From an uncultured Eubacteriales bacterium (GTDB lineage Bacteria > Bacillota > Clostridia > Christensenellales > Aristaeellaceae), in the NCBI GenBank assembly GCA_902765735.1, contig CACXBB010000022.1, positions 1 to 64,000 on the forward strand: 64,000 bases of DNA. Reading direction: 5' to 3'. The notes under the pieces are model-generated. The model saw only the letters and a program-made list of their open reading frames with translations. It was not told the origin of the DNA and searched no databases. Both the position numbers and the translations under genes were made by a program. Below, in pieces: positions 34,786-42,915 of the stretch. Each line of letters opens with the position of its first letter. Position 1 is the stretch's first letter.

Positions 34786-35732
34786 TTCACCAAGAGCGCC
34801 GCCCCCACCAAACTCGCCCGATGTCCCAGCTCGGCGGCGAGGAATTTGGCGGGGTACTTCTGATCCATCAGGGAGTGATGGCGATAGGCGGCGATCATGC
34901 GGTCGATGAAGCGGTGGCCGAGGTTGGTGACCCCGCCGCCGTAGACGAACACGTTGATGTCGAAGATCTGGTTCAGGTTGTGGAACATGCGGCCCAGGTA
35001 TTCCGCGCCGCGGTTCACGACCTCCAGCGCCAGCGGGTCGTTGACGTTCAGCGCCCGGCCCACGGCCAGCGTGTCGATGTTGGAGATGGTGCCGGCGTAG
35101 TCCAGTATGCGGCTCTCCTCGCCCTCCTTGATGCGGTCCATGGCGTAGCGGGCCATGTAGAGCCCGGAGGATATGGACTGCACGCAGCCGATCACCCCAC
35201 AGCCGCAGGGGTAGCCGATGGAGTCGGACACCAGCATGTGGCCGATCTCGCCGGCCATGCCGTGCATGCCGCGGTACAGCTTGCCGTTGAGTATGAGCCC
35301 GCCGCCGATGCCGGTGGACAGCTCCGCGTAGATCAGGTTGTCGTAGCCCCGGCCCGCGCCCAGCTCGTGCTCCGCCAGCGCGGCCAGGTTGCCGTCGTTG
35401 TCCACGTACACCGGCACGCCCAGGCGCTCCCGGAGCATGTCCCGCACCGGCTGGTCGTTTAAGGACATGATGTTGCTGGTCTCCACGCACATGCCCTTTT
35501 CATAGTCGATGTAGGAGGGGAAGGACGCGCCCACGCCCCGGATGTCCTCCAGGGTCAGCCCGGAGGCGGCTGCCAGCTTGCGCACCTGGTTGGCCAGCAG
35601 GTCCATCATCTCCGTCGCGCCGATCTCCTTGTCCGTCAAAAAGTGCTTTTCCGCGATGATCTCCGGCCCCTTGAACAGCCCCACCTGGATCCGTGTCCCG
35701 CCGACGTCGATGCCGACTACATACTCCTTCAT
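34782..35732 (-). CDS. ROK family sugar kinase
   Basis: This 316-residue protein starts MKEYVVGIDVGGTRIQVGLF (phosphate-1 loop). It has VDNDGNLAALAEH with the catalytic Asp, ELSTGIGGGLILNGKLYRG, GEIGHM and the ROK zinc motif CGCGVIGCVQS. It is probably a glucokinase or an amino-sugar kinase; the preference cannot be told. The start at 35732 follows a GGGGGATGG SD. A 40-codon in-frame extension upstream is only heptamer repeat. The stop TAG comes from a heptamer. Confidence 0.9.
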   Translation of the reverse strand: MKEYVVGIDVGGTRIQVGLFKGPEIIAEKHFLTDKEIGATEMMDLLANQVRKLAAASGLTLEDIRGVGASFPSYIDYEKGMCVETSNIMSLNDQPVRDMLRERLGVPVYVDNDGNLAALAEHELGAGRGYDNLIYAELSTGIGGGLILNGKLYRGMHGMAGEIGHMLVSDSIGYPCGCGVIGCVQSISSGLYMARYAMDRIKEGEESRILDYAGTISNIDTLAVGRALNVNDPLALEVVNRGAEYLGRMFHNLNQIFDINVFVYGGGVTNLGHRFIDRMIAAYRHHSLMDQKYPAKFLAAELGHRASLVGAALLVK

Positions 35733-35757
35733 ACGCCATCCCCCTTTGGTATGGATT

Positions 35758-35856
35758 GGAATGAATTGGGAATGGGGAATTGGGAATTGGGAATTATTTA
35801 TAGCGCGGCAGCCGCATTCTTTAATTCCCAATTCCCAATTCCAAATTCCCAATTAT
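35758..35856. repeat. GGAATTG heptamer-bracketed cassette
   Basis: Left run GAATTGGGAATGGGGAATTGG; filler with GCGCGGCAGCCGC; right inverted run AATTCCCAATTCCCAATTCC ending at the purB stop (35853). Confidence 0.85.
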
Positions 35857-37280
35857 AGATTAATGCTCCCCATCTCCACCGATGGATACTTTTCAAGAAT
35901 CGGATCGACGACCTGCGCGATGAAGCGCTCGGTCTGGGCTTCGGCGCGGCCGGTGTACTTGTCCGGCGCGAGCAGGGCGGTGAGGGCGTCGCGGTCGATG
36001 GGGAAGGCGGGGTCGGCGGCGATGCGCTCCATGAGGTCGCTCTCCAGCCCCTCGGCCTTCATGCGCAGGGCCGCGGCCTGGGAGTGCACGCGCACCCGCT
36101 CGTGGATTTCCTGCCGGTCGCCGCCGTTTTTGACGGACTCCATGATGATGTCCTCGGTGGCCATGAAGGGCAGGTTCTCCATCACGCGCTTCTCGATCAT
36201 CTTCGGGTAGACCACCATGCCGTCGGCGATGTTGGCGTAGAGCTCCAGCACCGCGTCGGTGGCGAGGAACGCCTCGGGCAGCGACAGGCGGCGGTTGGCG
36301 GAGTCGTCCAGCGTGCGCTCGAACCACTGGGTGGCGGCGGTCATGGCGGCGTCCTGATAGACGGCCATCACATGCCGCGACAGCGCGCAGATGCGCTCGG
36401 AGCGCATGGGGTTGCGCTTGTAGGCCATAGCCGAGGAGCCGATCTGGTTCTTCTCAAAGGGCTCCTCCACCTCCCGGAAGGACTGCAACAGCCTGAGGTC
36501 CTGCGCGAACTTGTACGCCGACTGGGCGATGCCGGAAAGCGCCCCCAGCACGCGGCTGTCCAGCTTGCGGGGATAGGTCTGGCCGGACACGTCGAACACG
36601 GCCTCCATGCCCATCTTCTCCGCGATGCGCCTCTCCAATTCGTCCACCTTGCCGCCGTCGCCGTCGAACAGCTCCATGAAGCTGACCTGCGTGCCCGTCG
36701 CGCCGCGGTTGCCCAAGAGCTTCAGCGACGACAGCGCGAAGTTGACCTCGTCCAAATCCATCACCAGGTCCTGCATCCACAGCGTCGCGCGCTTTCCGAC
36801 GGTGGTCAGCTGCGCCGGCTGCAGATGGGTGTAGCCCAGGCAGGGCAGGCCCCTGTATTCCCACGCGAATTTCCGAAGCCGCCTCAGCACCTCCACGACC
36901 TTTTCACGGATCAAGGCCAGCGCGTCCCGCAGCATCAGTATGTCCGCGTTGTCGGTGACGTAACAGCTCGTCGCGCCCAGGTGGATGATGCCCCGGGCGT
37001 TCGGGCACACGTCGCCGTAGGCGTGCACGTGGGCCATCACGTCGTGGCGCACCCGCTGCTCATGCCTGCGGGCGTTTTCGTAGTCGATGTCCCCGATGTG
37101 CGCCTTCAGCTCGTCCACCTGCGCCTGCGTCACCGGCAGACCCAGCTCCATCTCGCTCTCCGCCAAAGCCACCCATAGCTTCCGCCAGGTCGTAAACTTC
37201 CTGTCCGGCGAAAAGATGTACTGCATCTCCGCGCTCGCGTAGCGGCTGTTCAGCGGGGTTTCGTATGTGGATTTGTTCAT
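35853..37280 (-). CDS. purB: Adenylosuccinate lyase
   Basis: This 475-residue fumarase/aspartase-superfamily enzyme has the signature SSAMAYKRNPMRSERI with the catalytic Ser loop, ATSCYVTDNADI, and THLQPAQLTTVGKRA with the catalytic His. It acts twice in purine synthesis (SAICAR to AICAR; adenylosuccinate to AMP). The start at 37280 has AGGAGG 5 bp upstream. It is on the same strand as purA, but a cassette with a foreign gene separates them. Confidence 0.95.
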   Translation of the reverse strand: MNKSTYETPLNSRYASAEMQYIFSPDRKFTTWRKLWVALAESEMELGLPVTQAQVDELKAHIGDIDYENARRHEQRVRHDVMAHVHAYGDVCPNARGIIHLGATSCYVTDNADILMLRDALALIREKVVEVLRRLRKFAWEYRGLPCLGYTHLQPAQLTTVGKRATLWMQDLVMDLDEVNFALSSLKLLGNRGATGTQVSFMELFDGDGGKVDELERRIAEKMGMEAVFDVSGQTYPRKLDSRVLGALSGIAQSAYKFAQDLRLLQSFREVEEPFEKNQIGSSAMAYKRNPMRSERICALSRHVMAVYQDAAMTAATQWFERTLDDSANRRLSLPEAFLATDAVLELYANIADGMVVYPKMIEKRVMENLPFMATEDIIMESVKNGGDRQEIHERVRVHSQAAALRMKAEGLESDLMERIAADPAFPIDRDALTALLAPDKYTGRAEAQTERFIAQVVDPILEKYPSVEMGSINL

Positions 37281-37299
37281 TGTGACCTCCTGCATGTAT

Positions 37300-37333
37300 G
37301 AATTAGGAATTAGGAGTGAGGAATTAGGAATTT
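37300..37333. repeat. GGAATTA heptamer run, left bracket of the four-helix-bundle gene
   Basis: GAATTAGGAATTAGGAGTGA and continuing, 3 heptamers plus variants, between the purB leader and the orphan gene's stop. Confidence 0.88.
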
Positions 37334-37354
37334 AATTGTGCCGTTGTCGTAGAG

Positions 37355-37708
37355 TCAGACGGTATCTCTGGTCGTCTTTGTGATACTGGACAGTATGCGC
37401 CTGAGCTCTATGCAGTCAGTTTTCAGACTCTGGTATTGAGGCGCGGTCAAATAATCTGTCCGGTGGAGCAATTCCAACCAGTAAAGCGTTTCGGAGCATT
37501 CCTTGAAAGCGATGTACATTTTATTCAGAAAATCACGACGGGTGATGGCAGCCTCCGCTTCGGCAACATTGGCGCCTATGGATGTCCCGCTGCGCAGGAG
37601 CTGTCTGGACAATACGTATTCCTTCTGCTCAGTTTTCATGTATTGATACAACCGAACCATGCGTATGGCAAACCTCATAGCCTTTTCCGATACAACATTT
37701 TCATACAT
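37355..37708 (-). CDS. Four-helix bundle protein (23S rRNA IVS/S23-like family)
   Basis: This 117-residue all-helical protein has FAIRMVRLYQYM, LSRQLLRSGTSIGANVAEAEAA, and FLNKMYIAFKECSETLYWLELL, the hallmark blocks of the four-helix-bundle family found in 23S rRNA intervening sequences and related to Avd of diversity-generating retroelements. The function of stand-alone copies is unknown. It sits between purB and purA, bracketed by inverted GGAATTA heptamer arrays. It has visibly lower GC than its neighbours, and the SD is AAAGGG. No reverse transcriptase or rRNA is nearby. Confidence 0.9.
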   Translation of the reverse strand: MYENVVSEKAMRFAIRMVRLYQYMKTEQKEYVLSRQLLRSGTSIGANVAEAEAAITRRDFLNKMYIAFKECSETLYWLELLHRTDYLTAPQYQSLKTDCIELRRILSSITKTTRDTV

Positions 37709-37745
37709 ACAATATCCCTTTGCTCCGATGTACAGACGGCTTTTT

Positions 37746-37779
37746 CAATTCCTAATTCCTAACTCCTCATTCCTGATTC
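37746..37779. repeat. Inverted heptamer run, right bracket of the four-helix-bundle gene
   Basis: CAATTCCTAATTCCTAACTC and continuing to the purA stop codon. Confidence 0.88.
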
Positions 37780-39052
37780 ATCTGATGATCAACGCCTCTC
37801 TCTCCGCCCCCACGCTCACGTATTTGATCGGGCAACCGACCTTCCTCTCGATAAACTCAACGTAATCGCGGGCAGCTTTCGGCAGCTCATCCCACGTCCG
37901 GCAGCCGGAGATATCGCACTTCCAGCCGGGCAGGGTTTCATAGACGCTCTCACAGTCATAGAGATCGGGGGTATAGGGGAAGCGGTCGATGGTCTCACCG
38001 TGGAGCTTGTAAGCCACGCAGACCGGGATCTCGTCGAGGTAGCTAAGCACATCCATCTTGGTCAGCGCCAGCGCTGTCGCGCCCTGCAGGCGGGTGCCGT
38101 AGCGGGTGGCGGGGATATCCATCCAGGCCACGCGGCGCGGGCGTCCGGTAGCCGCGCCGTACTCCGCCCCGGCCTCGCGCAGCTTATGCGCCGCGTCGCC
38201 GTCCAGCTCGCCCACGAAGGGGCCCTCGCCCACGCAGGTGGAGTACGCCTTGGTCACGCCGATGACCGCGTCCACCTTGATCGACGGCAGGCCGCAGCCC
38301 ACCGGGGCCTCCGCCGCCAGCGGGGAGGAGGAGGACGTGAAGGGGTAGATGCCGTACTGTATGTCGCGAAGCGCGCCCAGCTGGGCCTCGAACATCACGG
38401 ACTTGCCCGCGTCCACCGCGACCTGCAAAAGCTCGCCGGCGTCGCAGATGTGGGGGATCAGCTTGTCGCCCCACTCGTGGATCCATTGAAGGGTCTCGTC
38501 GAAGTCGATCTTCTCCTGGCCGTAGCCCTGCACGATGGTGTCATTCTTCCAGTCGATCAGCCGCTTCAAGTGCTTTTCGAGGGTGGCGGGGTGCAGAAGA
38601 TCGCCCATCTGGATGGCCTTCTTCATGTACTTGTCGCCGTAGATCGGGCTGATGCCCCGCAGCGTCGAGCCGAAGTGGTCCTTGCCCAGCCGCTGCTCCT
38701 CCCACTTGTCCTGGTCGGGATGGATGGGCAGCACCATGATGGCACGGTCGGAGATCTTCAGGTTCTCCGGGGTGATCTCGACGCCCTTGTCGCGCAGGCG
38801 GCTGATCTCCCCGTTGATGTGCTTTAAGTCGATCACCACGCCCGCCCCCAGCAGGTTGACGGCGTCCCTGTGGAAGATGCCCGAGGGCAGCAGGTTCAGC
38901 GCGAACTTGCCGTATTCGTTGATGACGGTGTGGCCGGCGTTGTTGCCGCCCTGGTAGCGGACCACCACGTCGAACTGGCCCGCGAAGTAATCGACCATGC
39001 GGCCCTTGCCCTCGTCACCCCAGTTGATGCCCACGATTGCGGTATTAGCCAT
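37778..39052 (-). CDS. purA: Adenylosuccinate synthetase
   Basis: This 424-residue enzyme starts MANTAIVGINWGDEGKGRMVDYFA, the GTP/IMP loop; the usual QWGDEGKGK is here NWGDEGKGR. YQGGNNAGHTV and WMDIPATRYGTRLQGATALALTKMDVL follow. It makes adenylosuccinate from IMP, Asp and GTP, the step before PurB in AMP formation. The start at 39052 has GAGGTG 7 bp upstream. Its promoter and a PurR-like operator lie upstream, inside the tail of the ABC-F gene. Confidence 0.95.
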   Translation of the reverse strand: MANTAIVGINWGDEGKGRMVDYFAGQFDVVVRYQGGNNAGHTVINEYGKFALNLLPSGIFHRDAVNLLGAGVVIDLKHINGEISRLRDKGVEITPENLKISDRAIMVLPIHPDQDKWEEQRLGKDHFGSTLRGISPIYGDKYMKKAIQMGDLLHPATLEKHLKRLIDWKNDTIVQGYGQEKIDFDETLQWIHEWGDKLIPHICDAGELLQVAVDAGKSVMFEAQLGALRDIQYGIYPFTSSSSPLAAEAPVGCGLPSIKVDAVIGVTKAYSTCVGEGPFVGELDGDAAHKLREAGAEYGAATGRPRRVAWMDIPATRYGTRLQGATALALTKMDVLSYLDEIPVCVAYKLHGETIDRFPYTPDLYDCESVYETLPGWKCDISGCRTWDELPKAARDYVEFIERKVGCPIKYVSVGAEREALIIR

Positions 39053-39058
39053 GTACAT

Positions 39059-40936
39059 TCACCTCAAAATCGAACGTTTATCGTATGCCTGCCGGAAAAC
39101 GTTCGGATATTCACATCCCATCCCGGCTGATATTGCCATTATAACAGGAAATGCGCGCTTTGACCAGCCCCAAAAAGTAAACATAAAAGGCAACTTTTCA
39201 GTCCCTCCGACAAGTAGGGATTCAGGGAGTAGGGGCGATGCCCTCATCGCCCGTCGGACTGAACCGTTACATTTACGGAGTTTTTTCATCTGCCTCAGCG
39301 CCTCGGCCAATTCATCATACTCTGCGTTCAGCGCCTCGGGCTTGTCGCCCTTTTTCGGCGCGGCCATGCGGGCAGCGAGAGCGGCCATGCGCATCTCGAG
39401 GGCGGTGATCTCAAGCCGCCGCGCCTCGGCGCCCCGGTCGCGGGTCCATTCGGCCTCGTACTGCGCGAGGGTGCCCTCGAATGCGCGGAGGCGGGCGTCC
39501 TCACAGAATATCAGTCGCGTGGCGACGGCCTCCACGAAGGCCTTATCGTGGCTGACGAACAGCAGCGTGCCCGCGTAGCCCGCAAGCAGCGCTTGCAATG
39601 CCTGGAGGGTGAACACGTCCAGGTGGTTGGTGGGCTCGTCCAGCAGCAGCAGGTTGAAGTCCCCCAGCATCAGCCGGGCCAGCGCGACTTTGGCCCGCTC
39701 GCCGCCGGAGAGCACCGACACCGGCTTGAACACCTGGTCCCCGGGCAGGTTGAGCCGCGCCAGCACCGTGCGGGCCACGGACTCCGGCAGGTCGGAGTCC
39801 GCCATGGCGTTCTGCAGCGCGGTCTTGTTCATGTCCAGCAGCCGCGCGTGGTCCTGGTCGAACACCCCGAGGCGCGCGCCGGGGTTCAGCCGGATTATCC
39901 CGTCGAACGCCACGGCGGGGTCCGCCTGTCCCGCAATCGACCGAAGCAGCGTGGTCTTGCCGCAGCCGTTTATCCCCATCAGCGCCGTGCGGGCGCCGGT
40001 GGGCAGCTCCAGTCGCGCCTCACGCAGCAGCGTCGTGCCGCCCGCCGTCAGGCGTTTGCAGCGCAGGGACAGGGCGATTTTCGCCTGCACCGGGCGGCCC
40101 GCGCCCAGCGCCATGCGGATGTCCGGCAGGTCCCGGGGCCGCTGCTTCACCTCCAGGCGCTCCAGACGCCCCTGCAGCTTCTGTTTGGCGTGGCTCAGGC
40201 CGAGCACCGAATCGGTGTACGCCCGGGTGTGCAGCCGCGCCTCGCTGTTGCCCATGCGCTTGGGGGCCTTTCTGACGGCGCTCGCCCACTCCGCCTGCTT
40301 CTGCACGGCGGCCCTGAGGCGGGACGCCTCGGCGCGGTACTGGTCGTACTCAAACTGCATATACTCCCGGCGGCGCTGAAGCTCCCGCTGATAATCGTCG
40401 TAGTTGCCCGGAAACTCGGTGATCTTCCCGTCCTCCAGGTGCCAGATGCGGTCGCACAGCGCGTTGAGCAGGCTGCGATCGTGGGACACCAGCAACAGTG
40501 CGCCGCGGCGGTCGGCCAGCCGGTCCCGGAGCCGCGCCACGCCCTCCGCGTCCAGGTCGGTGGTGGGCTCGTCGGCCATCATCAGCGGGGCGTCCTGCGA
40601 CAGCGCCGCCGCGATGCGCCGCCGGGTCAGCTCCCCGCCGGACAGCCCCGCCCGGTCCTCCCGGGCGCGAAATTCGGACCGGGCCTGCCCGGCGATGGGC
40701 GCGTCCGTCCGCCCCTGCTGCCGGATGACCGCCACCGGGCACAGCCGCCGCACCGCGCCGGAATCCGGGCGAATCGCCCCGGAGAGCACCCCCAGCAGCG
40801 TGGACTTGCCCGCGCCGTTCTCGCCGATCAGGCCGATATGGTCGTCATCGCGGATGATCAGCCGGTCGATATCCAGAACCGTCTGCCCGCCGTGGCGCAC
40901 GACGAGCCCGACGGCCTCAATCAATGTCCTCTGCAT
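39059..40936 (-). CDS. ABC-F family ATPase (ribosome protection-type) with extended C terminus
   Basis: This 625-residue protein has two ABC domains: GENGAGKST/LSGGELTRRRIAAAL/LMMADEPTTDLD, and GINGCGKTT/LSGGERAKVALARLMLGDFNLLLLDEPTNHLD. A charged linker lies between (NYDDYQRELQRRREYMQFEYDQYRAEASRL). There is no membrane domain. ABC-F proteins act on the ribosome, either in antibiotic protection (Lsa/Vga/Msr) or translation (EttA/Uup); the class is not certain. The last 70 or so residues (after MKKLRKCNGSVRR) run through repeat-like sequence and the purA promoter, so the native stop was probably lost. It has a long structured leader. Confidence 0.85.
   Translation of the reverse strand: MQRTLIEAVGLVVRHGGQTVLDIDRLIIRDDDHIGLIGENGAGKSTLLGVLSGAIRPDSGAVRRLCPVAVIRQQGRTDAPIAGQARSEFRAREDRAGLSGGELTRRRIAAALSQDAPLMMADEPTTDLDAEGVARLRDRLADRRGALLLVSHDRSLLNALCDRIWHLEDGKITEFPGNYDDYQRELQRRREYMQFEYDQYRAEASRLRAAVQKQAEWASAVRKAPKRMGNSEARLHTRAYTDSVLGLSHAKQKLQGRLERLEVKQRPRDLPDIRMALGAGRPVQAKIALSLRCKRLTAGGTTLLREARLELPTGARTALMGINGCGKTTLLRSIAGQADPAVAFDGIIRLNPGARLGVFDQDHARLLDMNKTALQNAMADSDLPESVARTVLARLNLPGDQVFKPVSVLSGGERAKVALARLMLGDFNLLLLDEPTNHLDVFTLQALQALLAGYAGTLLFVSHDKAFVEAVATRLIFCEDARLRAFEGTLAQYEAEWTRDRGAEARRLEITALEMRMAALAARMAAPKKGDKPEALNAEYDELAEALRQMKKLRKCNGSVRRAMRASPLLPESLLVGGTEKLPFMFTFWGWSKRAFPVIMAISAGMGCEYPNVFRQAYDKRSILR
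39066..39110 (-). promoter_or_regulatory. PurR-type operator (two inverted PurBoxes) of purA
   Basis: On the plus strand, CGAACGTTT (39071-39079) and the inverse AAACGTTCGG (39097-39106). On the purA strand this reads CCGAACGTTT...AAACGTTCG, matching the Firmicutes PurBox core CCGAAC with its inverted partner about 17-19 bp away. The site lies between the start of transcription and the ATG. Operator assignment rests on known Bacillus PurR sites. Confidence 0.72.
39138..39166 (-). promoter_or_regulatory. purA promoter
   Basis: On the minus strand TGGTCA (39161-39166), 17-bp spacer, TATAAT (39138-39143). It lies within the extended ABC-F reading frame. Confidence 0.75.
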
Positions 40937-41111
40937 AATAAAAACGCTCCTTCCCGCCGCGGAGGAGCGCAACAAAGACACGTCTGGCGTGCAAAAACGC
41001 AACCTCCAAACGGCGACAAAATCAACCCACCGTCGATGTGGGCATGCTCTTGCGGCCGGATGTCAGTTGCGGATCTTCATCAGTTCGGTTCAAACCTTCC
41101 TTTCTTTGGCT
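40937..41111 (-). promoter_or_regulatory. Structured leader of the ABC-F gene with a possible mini-ORF
   Basis: The transcript leader is about 175 nt. It contains ATG-AAG-ATC-CGC-AAC-TGA (41080-41063), a five-codon frame preceded at 14 bp by GAAAGGAAGG. Nearer the gene, GGAGGTTGCG can pair with the GCGCTCCTCC that precedes the SD. Such leaders often mediate ribosome-stalling attenuation of ABC-F resistance genes; here this is inference. Confidence 0.45.
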
Positions 41112-41117
41112 GATCCT

Positions 41118-41180
41118 ATTATAGCAGGCGCGGCGATGTTCTGTCAAGTGCTTGACAAGGGCTGTTTCGGGGATTATGAT
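41118..41180. promoter_or_regulatory. Back-to-back divergent promoters (ABC-F, minus; VanY, plus)
   Basis: Minus strand: TTGACA (41142-41147), 18-bp spacer, TATAAT (41118-41123). Plus strand: TTGACA (41152-41157), 17-bp spacer, TATGAT (41175-41180). The two -35 boxes form the perfect palindrome TGTCAAG-TG-CTTGACA (41142-41157). Confidence 0.85.
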
Positions 41181-41204
41181 GGAAGTCAGAAAGGGGTTTT
41201 TCTC

Positions 41205-41861
41205 ATGCGAAAGAAGAAGAAGCGCGCGCCGCGCACGGTGGAGCGCATATCGATACTCGCCATCGTGCTGGCGCTGATCGCGGTGAGCTTCGGCGCGGGC
41301 TGGTATTTCGGCGTGCAGTCCACCAAATACCGGGGGAACATACTGCTGGTGAACGAGAGCCACCGGCTGTCCCCGGACTACGTGCCCGAGGACCTGGTGA
41401 ACCTGTACCAGAACCGCCACTCCTTCCGGCTGGCCTCCAGCGACATCTGCCTGACCCGGGAGACCTACGAGGCCGCCGAGAAGATGTTCCACGCCGCCGA
41501 GGAGCAGAACGTGAACGGCTTCATCATCACCAGCGGCTACCGCAGCTACGACCGGCAGGCGGAGGTCTACGCCCAGTCCGAGCCCGGCAAGGCCCAGCAG
41601 CCTGGGGCCAGCGAGCACCAGACCGGGCTGGCCTTCGACGTGACCACCGAGACCAGCGGCGGCTTCGAGTCCACCCCGCAGTACGCCTGGCTCAGCCAGC
41701 ACGCCCATGAGTACGGCTTCATACAGCGCTACCCCGCCAACAAGTCCGACATCACCGGCATCAGCTACGAGCCCTGGCACTACCGCTACGTGGGCACGGA
41801 CGCCGCCAAGAAGATGCGCCACACCGGGCAGACGCTGGAGGAATTCCTCGGGGAGAAATGA
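41205..41861 (+). CDS. vanY: D-alanyl-D-alanine carboxypeptidase (VanY, M15B)
   Basis: This 218-residue protein has an N-terminal basic stretch and one membrane anchor (ISILAIVLALIAVSFGAGWYFG). The M15B domain has FIITSGYRSYDRQAEVY, ASEHQTGLAFDVT (SxHxxGxAxD zinc motif) and EPWHYRYVG (second zinc His). It trims the terminal D-Ala from wall peptides outside the membrane. The start at 41205 has AAAGGGG upstream. The VanX-like dipeptidase is 20 kb away, not in one operon. Confidence 0.92.
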   Translation: MRKKKKRAPRTVERISILAIVLALIAVSFGAGWYFGVQSTKYRGNILLVNESHRLSPDYVPEDLVNLYQNRHSFRLASSDICLTRETYEAAEKMFHAAEEQNVNGFIITSGYRSYDRQAEVYAQSEPGKAQQPGASEHQTGLAFDVTTETSGGFESTPQYAWLSQHAHEYGFIQRYPANKSDITGISYEPWHYRYVGTDAAKKMRHTGQTLEEFLGEK

Positions 41862-41888
41862 CGGGCAGCCCCTCCGCCCCTGCGGGGC

Positions 41889-41992
41889 ACCTCCCCTGTG
41901 TAAGGGGAGGTGCCGAGCGTAGCGAGGCGGAGGGGTTGCCTTGCCTCCCCTGTGTAAGGGGAGGTGCCGAGCATAGCGAGGCGGAGGGGTTG
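41889..41992. repeat. Two family-A repeats between convergent genes
   Basis: Units at 41889-41938 and 41943-41992 with GTGTA loops and second hairpins GCCGAGCGTAGCGAGGC and GCCGAGCATAGCGAGGC. The right end touches the stop of the SPOR-like gene. Confidence 0.9.
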
Positions 41993-41996
41993 TCCC

Positions 41997-42782
41997 TCAC
42001 CGCGTCAGCCCCGCCTGCAGCTCCCGAAGGCGCAAAAACCCGTCGATGCCCGCCAGCCGGATCAGTCCGGACAGCGCCGCCCCGCCCTGACCCCCGGCGC
42101 GGACGTCCTCGATCCGGGTAGCGGCCTCGTTGAGCGCGTCGATCAGCGCGGCGCACAGCGCGTTGTCCTCCGCGCCGGGGATGAAGCCCAGCTTCTCCCC
42201 CAGCGCCCTGCCCTCCGAGGCGGACAGCGCGCACAGCGTCAGCGCGGCCTCGGGCTGTATCTCGCCCCGGTCGAGCTGCTGGGCGACGGAGGCAAGCTGC
42301 CAGGCCTGATCCCGCAGCAGCCCGTCGGCGGCGACGATCAGGTCGATCTGCTTATCCGGGGCGGTGATGCGCATTCTGACCGCCTTTGCCGTCAGCGCCA
42401 CCACCTCCGCGGGGATGTCCCCGCCCATGGTCTCCGCCACCCGCTCGGCCTGCCTGCGGCTGTCGTACATCGCCCCCAGGACGTGCCAGCGCCCGTCGAT
42501 CGCACACACGCGCCCCGCCGCGCCCCGATCGGTGAAGCGCGCCGCCTCCGCCCGGGCCTGATCGGCGCTGTCCCACCGGCCCAGCGAGACGCACCAGCAC
42601 TCCAGCGCGGCGAATTCGATTTCCCGCGTCACCCGCGGCGCGGCGGACACCCGCTCCACCGCGTCCGGGCGGGCGGCCTCCAGCGTCAGCACGTACACCA
42701 CCAGCATGGTCACCATCAGCGCGATGGACACCGCCAGCGCCGTGGGCCTCTCCCGCCGCACGATCACATGGGATTTACTCAA
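41997..42782 (-). CDS. Membrane-anchored SPOR-like domain protein
   Basis: About 261 residues. A short cytoplasmic tail and one membrane segment (ALAVSIALMVTMLVVYVLTLEA) are followed by a SPOR-like module (about 55-120: FAALECWCVSLGRWDSADQARAEAARFTDRGAAG...RWHVLGAMYDSRRQAERVAETM). SPOR domains bind denuded glycan at division sites. The rest is helical and unrecognised. Start is uncertain: the TTG at 42782 has a GGGGGTG stretch 8 bp upstream; the GTG at 42791 is the alternative. There is no ATG in a sensible place. Confidence 0.68.
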   Translation of the reverse strand: MSKSHVIVRRERPTALAVSIALMVTMLVVYVLTLEAARPDAVERVSAAPRVTREIEFAALECWCVSLGRWDSADQARAEAARFTDRGAAGRVCAIDGRWHVLGAMYDSRRQAERVAETMGGDIPAEVVALTAKAVRMRITAPDKQIDLIVAADGLLRDQAWQLASVAQQLDRGEIQPEAALTLCALSASEGRALGEKLGFIPGAEDNALCAALIDALNEAATRIEDVRAGGQGGAALSGLIRLAGIDGFLRLRELQAGLTR

Positions 42783-42849
42783 ATCCAGCACCCCCCCGTA
42801 GCAGTGTATTCGGCAGGGAAGGGGCGCATGTCGGCATTGATGCCAAATC

Positions 42850-42878
42850 TTGACAGAAATGGTATGGAAACGTATAAT
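42850..42878 (+). promoter_or_regulatory. Consensus promoter of the transglutaminase-like gene
   Basis: TTGACA (42850-42855), 17-bp spacer, TATAAT (42873-42878), both perfect. Confidence 0.9.
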
Positions 42879-42915
42879 TGAAGTAATCATCCCACAGACC
42901 GAGAGGGCGAAACGC

